DNA from: Imbricaverruca yamaguchii
Lineage: Eukaryota > Arthropoda > Thecostraca > Neoverrucidae
Direction: 5' to 3'
Assembly (NCBI GenBank): GCA_034440575.1
Contig: JAOTOL010001524.1
Location: 819,501 to 883,500 of the forward strand
Length of the DNA stretch: 64,000 nucleotides
The position numbers and the translations under genes were made by a program. This document shows positions 1 to 11,900 of the stretch, in pieces; positions within the stretch are counted from its first letter, which is position 1, and every line of letters starts with the position of its first letter. The notes beneath the pieces were generated by a model. It was not told where the DNA came from and made no database searches. It saw only the letters and a program-made list of their open reading frames with translations.

Positions 1-162
1 CTTGTACGCACCTAAGTACTAAATTCATGTCTGTGGATTCCATGCAAAATGTACTTTTGCGAATGTAGTACCTTCTAGAATAATTACCGTACTAAAACAT
101 AGTTTAATGGCTGAAAATTCCCCTCTAACTTTTTCATGTATGCCTATTTTTAAAATAGCCCG

Positions 163-281
163 CTTTCAGGCTCCACGGTTTCTGTGGACAGCGCATGTCC
201 GCGCTTGACACGTAACGTACCTTTCAGGCGCCACGGTTTCTGTGGACAGCGCATGTCCGCGCTTGACACGTAACGTACGTT
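163..281. repeat. 58-bp tandem duplication (2 copies)
   Basis: The segment beginning ctttcagg at 163 is repeated almost exactly from 221, with one clear substitution (ctcc versus cgcc). It contains a cacggtttctgtgg motif that partly self-pairs. A weakly similar stretch occurs near 835-870, inside the Penelope-like RT remnant, so this may be a further scrap of that element. Confidence 0.8.
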
Positions 282-779
282 TGTCGAGCATGTCAAGTGA
301 GATTGTGGCAAGCATACTTTGTTGCTGTTGTTGCTTGTTACTGTTGCTGTACACATTGTTCACAAGCATCTTACGCATCGTGTGCGTCAGATACGTGCGT
401 ATGCTGAAGCCCTGCATGCGTATTGGTTCACGTCGAGCAGTAGTTTAGTGCACGCCGAACTGCCAGCGAATGACACTTCTTTGTAGCGATCTGTAGTATA
501 CAGCACCGTTCGTGCATTTTCTTATGTTTGTTGGCTTTGAATGTACATCAGTTATAAACGCAACACTGCTTGCATCTACTGATAATTATACGAGTAGCAC
601 CTGATTATGAGCATTCAGATCGGATGTCAAGCAGTGTAGCCTTGATTGCGTGGCTTGCTTCAGCTTTCCCGAAAGTAGGTGATCAATGCCATCCACATAA
701 AGGAACATGTCATAAATATAGAGATAGCGCGTACATATATAGCTTGACATTCCCGTCCGCAAATCCCTTCGACACTGAG
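282..779. other. no gene seen
   Basis: Unique-looking sequence with a short interrupted TTG/CTG run (about 319-353) and no open frame of interest on either strand. Confidence 0.6.
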
Positions 780-1614
780 TGTAATTATTGAGCAAGCAAC
801 ACTCCTGGGAGGGCTCATCGCCACGCCATTGGTCTGTTGACAGAGCATGCCCTCTGGACAACGGAGTGGGACTTCTGTGCACGCGCAGAGCACGACACGC
901 CATACTTCCTGGGTATGTCACAGGTGCCGCTGGCTCACGGTTTTCGTAAACACAGTCTGTGATTTTGTCAATGGTCTGCTGCACTGTGAATGCGCCGGCC
1001 ACATCTAGAGTTGCAAGCGTACTCACGGACTTCCCGGCTTTACGAATATCCACGAAGCCCACAGACGAGCGGATCGGCATGGTCGGTGGGTATATATATG
1101 GCGAGATGAGGCTGCTAAGTCGCTGAGATAGCGCATATGAAGGTGGCGGGATTTGTGCGGTTGTGGGTCGGATTGGTATGGCTTTGCTATGCGTTCTAGC
1201 ATTGTCGTGCATGTATCCAGCGCTGACGTCGCCGGGCATCTTCTAGGAATGCACGCAACCAACCGTGCAGTATTGACCGCACTGATCAGATCGGCAAGAC
1301 GCCTATCCAAAGCTGCTGCCGGGTCTCTGATGCTTGCCGAACTTGAATTTGAGCTTGCTGCTGTCACTGAGAACAGCACGTGCCCGTTGCGGGTTGTCCG
1401 CCTCACCCAGGATGACGTACAGGGTGCTCTTGTCTGCGCGTCCAATGACGATCTCGTTGTTTTCGCGTAGCTGTCGTGCCGCATCTCGGAGAGCTGGCGT
1501 GAGCACACCGGTGTTGGTGGTGTCGCTTCCTGCAGGACTCGGCCTGGAGTAGCTGTTGAATACGCGGGTCCAACCGGATCCTATTTTCATCTTGCAGATG
1601 GCATGCACCTTCAA
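780..1614 (-). pseudogene. Penelope-like retroelement reverse transcriptase, degraded
   Basis: Read on the minus strand from 1614 leftwards, pieces of one reverse transcriptase appear in order but in different frames. The first piece is LRENNEIVIGRADKSTLYVI followed by LGEAD (1360-1475), which resembles the Penelope-like segment with an ADKG-type core before the RT palm. The next has a DPAAALDRRLADLI stretch. Then comes TLDVAGAFT with IDKITDCVYEN (about 925-1025), matching the DVxSLFTNxP region with its downstream helix. The last is QQTNGVAMSPP (about 835-865), matching the Q-x-DGVAMGSPLGP block. Several frameshifts and stops separate the pieces, and the YxDD block and GIY-YIG endonuclease are not visible. 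The family is inferred from remembered motif patterns, not a search. It is a dead fragment with no clear ends. Confidence 0.6.
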
Positions 1615-1774
1615 ATAGAATGCAAATTTATATCTATTTCAGAGCAGAATTACACTTGTGCATGACAGTGTATTCTCAAACTGAAAATTCTTCTTTATCA
1701 GAGGTTAACCGCACAGACGATATGTTCGAGAATCCTTCCACCCCTTCCGGTACACCGACCTGGCCATTATACCA

Positions 1775-1840
1775 ATAGCTTTTCAGCATTTTTCAGCATT
1801 TTTTTCAGCATCAGCATTTTCAGCATTTCACAAAGCTTTT
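1775..1840. repeat. short tandem repeat, TTTTTCAGCA type
   Basis: Five imperfect copies of a ttttcagca unit, about 10 bp each. It could be the simple-sequence tail of a retroelement, but no body is recognisable beside it. Confidence 0.6.
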
Positions 1841-2365
1841 TCAGCACTCGAGCTACCGTACCACACAAATGAGCGACTCATGTATTCTTCTGCTTGCACT
1901 AGTATCTAGATCTAAGTTGTTGAAATGCACAAAACAAGCAAAATACACGGCAAACATCACCATATCCAACACAAACATCATCACAACTTCCTAATAAATA
2001 CGCAAAAGAAAACTCGAGCTATCGTCATGAATTGCACACCACACCAACTAATTCAGAAACAAAATTATACTTGGTTATACTACAAACTAAAACAAATAAT
2101 AAATAAATACAAAAAAACTATCTTCATGCGAATAGCATGTGTGCCTAGCTCAACAGTTATTAGTGTAGACTGAGCGGAACTAGATCAATTAACCAATTCA
2201 CACGGCGTGATGTTATCAGGAGACAGCCGTGATGACCCGCACACCCAGTGTCAACCCGCATATATAGATGGCGCTCGGTACACCTGGTAAGTGAAAATAG
2301 CATCCTTATTATGTTTAGGATCGTCGCAGTCCACTCGAAGTGTAAGATTAGTAAACAACTCATTT
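1841..2365. other. no gene seen, AT-rich
   Basis: AT-rich sequence without recognisable coding or repeat content. It forms the flank into which the CR1-like element at 2374-4746 inserted. Confidence 0.6.
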
Positions 2366-2373
2366 GGCGACAT

Positions 2374-4746
2374 AAAGACATAAAAAAGATTAGTGCACTC
2401 TGAGCCACAAGGGCCCTTCTTGGTTGCACTCTGTACACTGAACCAGTTGCCCACCAAATCTGCCAATCAGCCCTCCCTGTAATACTGAAAAGCAAGCCCT
2501 CTATTCTTATAATGATTGTCTATGCTGTTTTTAAAGATGTTCAATGTGCTGCTACTGACGATGTTTTCTGGCAGCTGGTTCCAGTGTTCCACTACCCTGT
2601 TGGTGAAGAAAGTTTGCCTTAACCTTGTTCTGCTGTGGTTAATTTTAATTTTGAATTTATGACCTCTAATTGCATCATTTCTGTTAAATTCAAACATTTC
2701 CCCAAGGTATCCCCTCTCCAGACCATTGACAAATTTAAAGACCTCGATGAGATCTCCTCTCAGCCTTCTATATCTAAGTGAAAACATATTCAATTTCTTC
2801 AATCTTTCCTCATATGCCAGGTTGCTTATGCCATTAACCATTTTTGTAGCCCTCTTTTGTACTCTCTCTAAAAGCCAACAATCTTTTTCATAGCTAGGAG
2901 ACCAAGCTTTGATGCAGTATTCCAAATGTGGCCTGACGTATGCACAGTAAAGCTTCCTGATCACTTCCTCACTTCTGTATGATACATTCCTATTTATTGC
3001 CCCGAGCATTCTCAGTGCCTTCTTCCTGGCTTCCTTGGTCTGTTCTGATGCCCCCAATTTTGTGTTTAGAATAACACCTAAATCCTTCTCCTGTTGAGTC
3101 ACTGATAGCACTTGGCCACCCATCAAGTATGGAGCCTTCATATGCTGCTTACCTACATGCATGATTTTGCACTTATCAAAGTTAAATTTCATTTGCCATT
3201 CTTCGGACCACTTCACAAGTTCGTCTAAGTCTTTTTGCAGCGAGATATGCTCATCCTGACCTGTTATTGCCCTAAAGACCTTCAAATCATCTGCAAATTT
3301 CAAAACTTTACTGCTTAGGCCCCTTTCAATGTTATTTACAAATATAATGAACAGTAATGGCCCTAGTACTGACCCCTGGGGGACTCCACTAAGAACATTT
3401 TGCCATGATGACTTTGTACCATTTAGCATCACTCTTTGCTGTCTATCTGAAAGCCACAACTCTATCCATTTTAAGATGCTACCTGCAATACCATGGGACT
3501 GAAGCTGTATCATTAACCGTTTATGGGGTACCTTGTCAAAGGCCTTACTAAAGTCAAGATATGCTACATCAACCTGATTTCCCTGATCAAATTGTTCTGT
3601 GGCGAAGTTCAAAAAGTCCAAGAGGTTTGTGAGACACGATCGTCCTTTTCTAAATCCATGTTGAGTATCTTGAATCAATCTGCTACCTTCCAGATAACTA
3701 ACTATTCTATCCTTGATAATTGATTCGAGTACCTTGCAGACTAGGGATGTGAGACTTATTGGCCTATAGTTTTCAACTTTCCCTCTTTCTCCTTTCTCGA
3801 AAATAGGAACTACATTTGCCCTTTTCCAATCGGTTGGAATTTCATTATGTGAAACTGATCTACAAAATATTATACTAAGTGGAAATGCCAGTTCCTTTTC
3901 AGTTTCCCGCAACACCCTAGCATAAATTTCATCAGGTCCTGCTGCCTTATTTGGCTTTATTTTCCTGATATGATTGTAAACAACATCACTACCAATGAAA
4001 TCAACATCATTTGTCAGATCCCATGTAACTGAACTATGGTGTACGGTCGGCAGATTGGTCATATCTTCCAATGTAAACACTGATTTGAACTGCTTGCTCA
4101 GCTCCTCAACCATCTCACTATCCTCACCCAATGTAGTCCCGTTTACTTCCAGTGGACCAATTGTGCTAGAAACTTTACTCAGCTTGTAGAAACTAAAGAA
4201 CTTTTTACTGTCCCCATTACAGTTTCTAGCTAAATCCAGTTCCTTTGCTCGCTTTGCTGCTCTGGTTTTTTGCTTCACAGTGTCTCTAGCTTTTCGATAC
4301 GCCTTTAGATTAATGACATTTGAGGCTTCTTTAAAAACTCTAAATGCAGTTTTCTTAGCCCTAATTGCTTTTATCACGTCTGGTGTAAGCCATGCTGGCT
4401 TTCCTACCCTTCTTTTGCGTCTTTGCTTTTGGGGGACATGTCTAATCTGAGTTTCCTTTAAGTAAGATTTGAACTTTTCCCACATTTCACAGGCATTTAA
4501 ATTGGAGAATTCTTCTTCCCATCTGATGGCACTTAAAGCCGCTCTCATGCCGTTAAAGTCTGCTCTGTTGAAATTTGGAACCTTTACCAAATTATCCTTG
4601 ATAATTTCCCCTACATGTGCCTTGAATCTAACTATGTTATGGTCACTTCTTCCCAGAGTTTCGCCTACAGTCAAGTCTTGAACCAAGTGACTTAAATCCG
4701 AGAATACAAGGTCCAAGAATGAACCATGCCTGGTAGGTTCCTGGTA
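2374..4746 (-). mobile_element. CR1-like non-LTR retrotransposon, 5'-truncated copy
   Basis: The element runs right to left. Its body is an open frame for partial endonuclease plus reverse transcriptase. It ends at the left with the tail that reads tttatgtctttatgtc on the minus strand, a short repeated tail of the kind seen in CR1/L2-type LINEs. The 8-mer ggcgacat stands at both ends (2366-2373 and 4747-4754) and is a plausible target-site duplication, which sets the element's limits. The 5' truncation inside the endonuclease is typical of incomplete reverse transcription. A second, shorter copy lies in opposite orientation at 5477-6605. Confidence 0.85.
2467..4746 (-). CDS. LINE ORF2 fragment: endonuclease C-terminus and reverse transcriptase
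   Basis: About 760 codons are open from the truncation point to the stop at 2467. The N-terminal end keeps the last part of an APE-type endonuclease, including the GRSDHN block that carries its catalytic His. A linker rich in Lys and Arg follows. The reverse transcriptase has blocks NKAAGPDEI, YRPISLTSL, HGFRKGRSC, YLDFSKAFDKVPH (catalytic Asp), SGVPQGSVLGPLLF and LKFADDLKVF (the FADD catalytic pair), then the C-terminal RVQKRATK and YEERLKKL region typical of CR1/Jockey-like proteins. The open frame suggests a recent insertion. The first ATG in this frame lies outside the element, and about a dozen codons upstream of 4746 are flanking DNA. It is not expected to work alone because the first part of ORF2 and all of ORF1 are missing. 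Confidence 0.85.
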   Translation of the reverse strand, partial: YQEPTRHGSFLDLVFSDLSHLVQDLTVGETLGRSDHNIVRFKAHVGEIIKDNLVKVPNFNRADFNGMRAALSAIRWEEEFSNLNACEMWEKFKSYLKETQIRHVPQKQRRKRRVGKPAWLTPDVIKAIRAKKTAFRVFKEASNVINLKAYRKARDTVKQKTRAAKRAKELDLARNCNGDSKKFFSFYKLSKVSSTIGPLEVNGTTLGEDSEMVEELSKQFKSVFTLEDMTNLPTVHHSSVTWDLTNDVDFIGSDVVYNHIRKIKPNKAAGPDEIYARVLRETEKELAFPLSIIFCRSVSHNEIPTDWKRANVVPIFEKGERGKVENYRPISLTSLVCKVLESIIKDRIVSYLEGSRLIQDTQHGFRKGRSCLTNLLDFLNFATEQFDQGNQVDVAYLDFSKAFDKVPHKRLMIQLQSHGIAGSILKWIELWLSDRQQRVMLNGTKSSWQNVLSGVPQGSVLGPLLFIIFVNNIERGLSSKVLKFADDLKVFRAITGQDEHISLQKDLDELVKWSEEWQMKFNFDKCKIMHVGKQHMKAPYLMGGQVLSVTQQEKDLGVILNTKLGASEQTKEARKKALRMLGAINRNVSYRSEEVIRKLYCAYVRPHLEYCIKAWSPSYEKDCWLLERVQKRATKMVNGISNLAYEERLKKLNMFSLRYRRLRGDLIEVFKFVNGLERGYLGEMFEFNRNDAIRGHKFKIKINHSRTRLRQTFFTNRVVEHWNQLPENIVSSSTLNIFKNSIDNHYKNRGLAFQYYREG

Positions 4747-4879
4747 GGCGACATTCCCCCGTGCGTCAGCCCGCATATCAGACACATAAGTCGGACGTTA
4801 TATCGCATCCCTTTCTCAACAACTGGCAACAATGGGTGGTAATACTCTGTGTACTAATAGTAAAGTAATACTGAGCACC

Positions 4880-5046
4880 AGTATATTAATATAACATGGC
4901 GACGCGCGACACGAGCGTTTCTCCCGACACCACTCCGACGTTACCAACCACGTCCGCCTTACCCAGAATGACGTAAACGATACTCTTGTCTGCGTGTCCG
5001 TTGACCAACTCGTTGTTTTCGCATAGCTGTTATGGACTTGCAAGAC
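4880..5046 (-). pseudogene. second Penelope-like RT scrap
   Basis: On the minus strand this repeats the segment seen at about 1385-1475: CENNELVNGHADKSIVYVIL then GKAD, against RENNEIVIGRADKSTLYVIL then GEAD. Similarity fades beyond about 170 bp. Both copies have the same orientation and flank the CR1-like insertion, so they could be one family inserted twice or an old local duplication. Confidence 0.55.
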
Positions 5047-5469
5047 GGTAGACATCGCGCCGTCTTACGAGTGTGTCCCCATGCACACACACCACGGAAC
5101 ACTCACCGCCAGAACCATTCTCACAACTGATGTGCTGCCACAACCGTGCTGCCTTCTGTCATGACGAGTGCCGGCCCGATGTGGCCGAAACGTCATGCAT
5201 CCCACACGCTTCTCTCATCATCAACGCACAAACCAAAACACATACACGTCCAGCGCTGCATGACAGGAACCTGGTTAGCCGGTAGACACCAATCCCTAAT
5301 AAAGACACACTTCTATTGATAGTTTTTTATCTGCAATGTGTAGGAATATGCATAGGTATATGTATAGGTATATAGGAAGATGTATGGTATATGTCGGACG
5401 GTGACGACTGCATTAACACGACTGTAAAGTACAAATATTTATGCTTGTGAGTTGAAGCAGGCGGATTGT
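5047..5469. other. no gene seen; possible transposon terminal region
   Basis: Contains ccgatgtggccgaaacgtc (about 5178-5196), a phrase of a type met in retroelement ends, and an aataaa at about 5299. Further on is a short run of tataggtata repeats (5345-5395). No coding region is supported. Confidence 0.4.
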
Positions 5470-5476
5470 TCTTTGT

Positions 5477-6605
5477 GATACAGCTTCAGGCCCATGGTAT
5501 TGCAGGTAGCATCTTAAAATGGATAGAGTTGTGGCTTTCAGGTAGACAACAAAGAGTGATGCTGAATGGTACAAAGTCATCATGGCAAAATGTTCTTAGT
5601 GGAGTCCCCCAGGGGTCAGTACTGGGGCCACTACTGTTCATTATATTTGTAAATAGCATTGAAAGTGGCATAAGCAGTAAAGTTTTGAAATTTGCGGATG
5701 ATTTGAAAGTCTTTAGGGCAATAACAGGTCAAAATGAGCATATCTCGCTGCAAAAAGACTTAGACGAACTTGTGAAGTGGTCCGAAGAATGGCAAATTAA
5801 ATTTAATTTTGATAAGTGCAAAATCATGCATATAGGTAAGCAGCATATCAAGGTTCCATACTTGATGGGTGGCAAAGTGCTATCAGTGACTCAACAGGAG
5901 AAGGATTTAGGTGTTATTCCAAACACAAAATTGTGGGCATCAGAACAGACCAAGGAAGCCAGGAAGAAGGCACTGAGAATGGGCAATCAATAGGAATGTA
6001 TCATACAGAAGTGAGGAAGTCGTCAGGAAGCTTTACTGTGCATATGTCAGGCCACATTTTGAATACTGCATCCAAGCTTGGTCTCCTAGCTATGAAAAAG
6101 ATTGTTGGCTTTTAGAGAGAGAGTACAAAAGAGAGCTACAAAAATGGTTAATGGCATAAGCAACCTGGTATATGAGGAAAGATTGAAGAAATTGAATATG
6201 TTTTCACTTAGATATAGAAGACTGAGAGGAGATCTCATCGAGGTCTTTACAATCGTCCATGGTCTGGAGAGGGAATATCTTGGGAAATGTTTGAATTTAA
6301 CATAAATGATGCAATTAGAGGTCATAAATTCAAAATTAAAGTTAACTACAGCAGAACAAGGTTAAGACAGACTTTCTTCACCAACAGGGTAGTAGAACAC
6401 TGGAACCAGCTGCCAAAAGTCAGTAGCAGCACATTGAACATCTTTAAAAACAGCATAGACAATCATTGTAAGAATAGAGGGCTTGCGTTTCAGTATTATA
6501 GGGAGGGCTGATTGGCAGATTTGGTGGGCAACTGGTTGAGTTTACAGAGTACAACCAAGAAGGGCCCTTGTGGCTCATAGTTGCGCTAATCTTTATGTCT
6601 TTATG
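5477..6605 (+). mobile_element. CR1-like LINE, 5'-truncated dead copy
   Basis: Colinear with the 3' half of the element at 2374-4746 but on the plus strand. It begins within the reverse transcriptase (gatacagcttcagg) and ends with the same repeated tttatgtc tail. The frame is open from about 5477 to 5993 with SGVPQGSVLGPLLF and KFADDLKVF intact. A small deletion after KKALRM then breaks it, and later pieces continue in other frames (6102-6305, 6287-6511). The 7-mer tctttgt at 5470-5476 and 6606-6612 may be a target-site duplication. It is more damaged than the minus-strand copy. Confidence 0.85.
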
Positions 6606-6612
6606 TCTTTGT

Positions 6613-8818
6613 TCAAACTAAATGGACTTCACCCCTCTGGTTTCAGCTAGTTTCTTTCGAAAATGATTTAGGATAGCTTTTTACTGAGATAGAATATAGT
6701 TTGTAATGCTGAGAACGCCTATAATGACTTGGAAAGCTGCGATTTTCTTCTTCAAGTTTTGTCTTCCAAAAAAAGTTCACAAGGCCAAAGCAGGCGCTGT
6801 TATTGCCAATTGTATTCATTTTAGAAAGGCATCTCGATTTTGTGTACCTGACAATGCCTATGATTTTCAGCATTAAGTTTTAATTATTGAAATGAACCAC
6901 CTCACTCATGGGCCTCCGAAGGGCACCACACACGTGCAAATTGGATGAAACTTGTCAAAATAAAGCAACGAAAAATATGTTGAGTTTATGAAACTCCGGC
7001 CCCATGAATCCCTTGGCAAATGTTTGATTTGCTCACACACAATACATGTCCAGAGTTGGGATAAATTAGTAGTTGGGGTCACGTTCGAAGAAATCGAATG
7101 CACTTTGGTCGCGCTAAATTGATCCAACAGGTGTAGGGTCCTGACGGGGGTGCGGGGGCCGAATCACCCTTCCCCTCATGGAAAACAGGCATAAATTACC
7201 GCATGAGAATATAGATAAGTACATGATGTGTTCGGAATTCTGAGAGAAATATTAGAATAGGCAACTATGCGTTGATTGTGACGTTCTCCGGGAGTGGTGC
7301 AACCCGTATTTTCTTATGGGGCCGACCAAAAAGAAAATTTCATGGAATAGAGAACACCCGATATAGGCAGTCAACATGGCCAGTTCCTTCGTTATGTGGT
7401 GCATCCGTAGCACGCCAAAACGCCATCCATGGCTGATGCTTTTCGGTGTTGGCGAAGTGCACTTCATTAACTCCAGATGTGCCAACTCTTAATGTTGTTG
7501 AGTATCGTTTAGCAAATAGCAAGGGAGTACCCAGGAACCGAATGATTGTAAACGTGTAACGCTTCATTCCTCATTGGGACACTGGTAACGTGATGCGGTC
7601 GCCACAAGTGGGGAGTTAAAGATGGGGTGAGGAGTCTATTGAGATGCATCCAGTCGCAAGGCCATATGTATGCCTAGCTTCAAGATGTGCGTGAGATGTG
7701 GAGGAATAAGCATCACAGAATGAGCGAAAGTGGTTACATCACTGCCGACCGATATCGTCGTGCCATCCGTCGACCAACGGCAAAATCAATGAATAATTTG
7801 AGCCTCATCTCCATATATCCGTAATGAAATCTAATCTAAAAAACACAGCTTTGATTCCATGTTACATAAGCTAAATGACTTCATGTGAACTAATTTATCC
7901 ATAGATGTACTTCGTTGCGTTTCTAGCTGCAAAGGGTTCTAGCTGCACATGACAAGGTTGTGTATGGGAAAAAATTACAACATGCTAGAATTCCGAACAT
8001 TGTGCAGTCTATTTTTGGTAGTATGCAAATTATCGACAAAATGTCATTTCATTATATGGAAATTCTCAAATTTGTTTCTTTTTTACTTATTTAAATTCAC
8101 GCTAGATAGCACATTCGAATCATCAAATTTATAATGGGTGTATATCAAACACTTAAGCATGTTCATGAATTTCAAGTCAAGGATAATTTGAAGAAGCATA
8201 AATGGGTCGGGTGATCTCCATCCCGCCTTGCCTTGGGTGAATTTCCCGAATTGTCTTGGAACTGCCACCTGACATCAACTCTCTAGGCTGCACCTATACT
8301 CCCTCCCTCAGGCCGATTCAATGAGAGCCAAATGTTCTTTGTTTTGCAATTGTCAATGAGCACGCATACAGCGTATATTGACTCTTCTTACAGGAAGTAA
8401 CCAACCGGTGCATTGTCGCCAGGTAGCAATGGCGGATCCAGCCAACCGTCTAGGGGGGGGGGGGGCAGACTCTCGAGCAGAGCTTTGTCGAACAATCGCT
8501 TTAGTAAATGCTCAAAACTCTCCTGATTTGGAAAGACATGAGTACATTAATGATGTAGAGCTATACTGTTGCCATGGAATGAGTCCAGAATCGAAGAGAA
8601 TCGCAGTAAGCTTACATTTCCGATAGGATTTGGTTTACACAATTGCAGGTCATTGCCTTTTGCCATCTAGCTGGATTCGCTCCTGCTCGGTTTCCTGTAT
8701 GTTGACTTGGATTTCTGTCGACCGACGAAGAATCTGTGTCGACTTGAACGCAGTCACAAAGCCAGTTCTGGTAATCACGCCCACTCGATCAACCAGGCAT
8801 TAGTTTTATGCCAGGATG
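6613..8818. other. no gene seen, AT-rich intergenic DNA
   Basis: No open frame with recognisable content, no tandem array and no RNA gene on either strand. A run of ten G precedes gcagactc at 8455-8465. Confidence 0.6.
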
Positions 8819-8970
8819 TTGTTTGTTTGTTTATTGGTTGGTTCACGACACACTTTATGCACATTCACGGCTCATGGCGCCGCCCACACTGTTTCGCCGG
8901 TGGGCCGCGGGATTGGGAAATGTCCTGAGTGGCGCTAGAGTCGAACTCGGGACCTTTGGTACCTATGCCA
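8819..8970 (-). mobile_element. tRNA-derived SINE, 5'-truncated copy
   Basis: The sequence ttattggttggttcacgacacactttatgcac and the following part are the reverse complement of the body and tail of the better-preserved copy at 52871-53053. Similarity reaches the B-box (gagtcgaactcggg on the plus strand) and stops before the A-box, so the promoter head is incomplete. Confidence 0.75.
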
Positions 8971-11900
8971 GGATGTCTTCTGAAGAAGGCCGTACCGCAT
9001 AACTGAAGGACCTGAGTGGCTTACAGAAATAAATTGTTCGAAATGTTTATGCTAGGAGATTCCTGAACAAGTTCATATTTCTATGCTACCACATGCACAA
9101 TCCTTGATCACTACAACATGATATAAAATGTTGGTATTGTTGTTTTGCTAGGTTAATAACACAGTTGTAATTGTTATGTTTATACTTATGTTGTTCACCT
9201 AGCCGATCTTGACATTCATTTGCGGAATCGATGGATAGTTAAACTCATATGTTTTCGTAATACGATGTCTTGGCATGCAAATGTGATGTGACTGATTAAA
9301 ACGGTTCCAGTCTTCCATATATGTTGCCGATGACGATGTGGTGCAGGAGCAACTTCTCATCACAGGAAGCTTTCAGCAATGACAGTTCTGCTTGAATGGC
9401 TACTATGCATTCTTGCTCACTACTTAAGAGGCCTATGTGAGCAATTTTGATCGACACGCCGAACAAAATCGAATGGAGAATGCAAAATTTCCTGGCCCAA
9501 ACATCATGCCATGTTTGTGACAATATCCCTTCGGTATAATTATATTATGTTTATACGCCCTCAAGCAACAGTTGCTAGCACAGTCAGCACTCCTTGCTGC
9601 TGTCAGCCACGCAATCCAAGCGCAAACAAGCTGCTGCAAAATAGCACTTGAAGGTCCAGGGTAACGAGAGGCATTTGAAATACGATGATTTTTTCTCCAA
9701 AACCCGATAATAATGAGATATTTTCGGACCTCTGACGTTCAGGCCATTAGCCATCTCAAAATCAGCTTGAATCAGGTGGCTGGATATGCCGGTATTTTCA
9801 GATGAAATATAATGTGGAGGAATTAGCAAAAGCAGTCTTCCAAGCTGCTATGTATATTTACACATTTCTGGGTTCATACGCCAGTTCGTCCATCCTCAAT
9901 TGTTCTTAACTTGCCCCTTCTTTCGCAGATACATTGACCCTTTGGCGCATGGAAGTACGTGCGTCTTCCCTGGATATAAAATGCATGGTTACCAGGCTTG
10001 CCGTGGTGGGATATTTTCTTCGATTTTCAACCATCTCATGGCCATTAAAAATTTGCAAAGTATGGCATACGTGATGACTCCGTAAATTGCATGCATGAAA
10101 TCATGAGGCGTATCATTGAATTAATTGCTACGCGTGCTTCCTCAATAGGATAATTTCTACTTACGAGCACCACTCGATTTGATTCTATTTGACTCTTCGA
10201 TTTGAGGCTTGTGTGGCAGAATTATGCGGAATTGACCATTTTTGCCTAGAATATCTCCTGACAGTATGGTGGCATCTTGTTTGGCTTTTTTTTTACTTGG
10301 TTTTGGCAGCTTCTTCTGGCTTGGCTTGCTAGTGACGAGTTGTTAGCACATACGACGTTAATAGCATTCCAACCAGGGGCGTTGTTTCCTATGCTTTTTA
10401 AGTGCAGGTGCCTACTCAATGTTGGCTTTGCCCTCCCCAACAATTTAAACTTTTAACATGAGGCCCCATGTTATAAAGTGTAGCACTTCCTCTAATCCAT
10501 TTGGACTCGATTGTCTTCATGCATTGTGCCATCCAGCACCAATAATTATCATAAATTAACACCCTTAATCATAATCGTTGCCCTAGGGCAGCTGTTTGAA
10601 AATTGTTCAGATCGTGTCTTCTCTGTCGGAATCTGTGAATAGAATGCTTTGCGACTTGAGATACTCTGCATCGTGAACACTATTTTATTCCTTGAGCACA
10701 ACGATTGATGATACCGGTCATATGCTTTCCTGAAGATAACTTTCCTTTCCACGAGTGCATGACCTCTTTACCAGTCAAAGCACAGGTGAGGTTCCATAGT
10801 CATTTAGAAGGGATTTGGTTCCTCAAAAGTGCAATGGATGTGCAATGTTTCCATTTTTTAGCTTGGTATCACCCGGGCCATAAGCCAGGACCAATAAAAT
10901 CCTAACATCCCAGGAACGGATCGGGAAAAGGTGAGAACTAAAGTGGCTCATCTTCTTGTCCATGAAATATTCTTTGACCTCAGCCACGTCACCCAAAATG
11001 GCACAAGATAATGGTATGCTCAATAGCTTTTAATCCATTGCGCTTGGGTAATAATGACTGCAGCACCCTGAAAGGCCGCCAAGAGAACACCATTTTCCAT
11101 GCAAATCAGATCAGAATATACATACAACACAAGTGAGAAAAGCTAGAACAGCGGTGTATAAGAGACGGCCATGGATAATCCAGGCGTTGTATTACTACTT
11201 GAAGTAACACAGCCATTTTTTCTACGAAGCCGGTTAACATGTGGATGCATTTACCATTCCTAGTAATCTTCAACGTGTCTACGACGTATCCAAGGCATCA
11301 AAGGTGGATGCATGAGATAGCTATGACTAGCTATACTTCGCTACATGATTGTAGGAAGAGCATGATCAACTTCTAACAGTATTGATAACTGGGGTTTTGA
11401 GATAGGAGACGGCCCCAGCCTTACTCCTCTGGCAAACGATCGTTTCTGCACCCTTGGGATTGGACTCCATCTGGAAACTGAAGGTGGGGTCCAAGTGAAA
11501 CCTCCGCATGCATGCAAGTTCCGTAAATCGAATGCTAAACAGTCAGAAGATCAATGATTCAGTCAAGCATGCAAGAATGCGAAGCATTTGATGAATGCAA
11601 ATGTTGCAGCTTACACTATGTACTGTCACGACCGAAGTCAGTGTACATGCAATGAGTGCTTCGTGAGATCCGTTATATCAACAAGGCCGAGAGAAATCAC
11701 GCAATACGACTGTTGATGCAATTCAAGTCATCTGCCGCAAACGTAGCATTCTTTTTGTTTTCCTCCTGGTCTCACCAATGCGTGAGTATGCTATGGGTAA
11801 AATGCGTACTGGTGATATCCAAAGCATGTCATCGCAGCGCAAATGGGCACCAGGTGGCAGCACCCATGGGTTCTGCAGGAAACTAACGGCAAGTGACTGC

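Noticed and set aside
5160..5205. Possible hammerhead ribozyme near a Penelope-like scrap (tgacgag ... gaaac)
   Set aside because: The invariant C before TGANGA is A, and stem II does not pair cleanly, so it cannot be supported.
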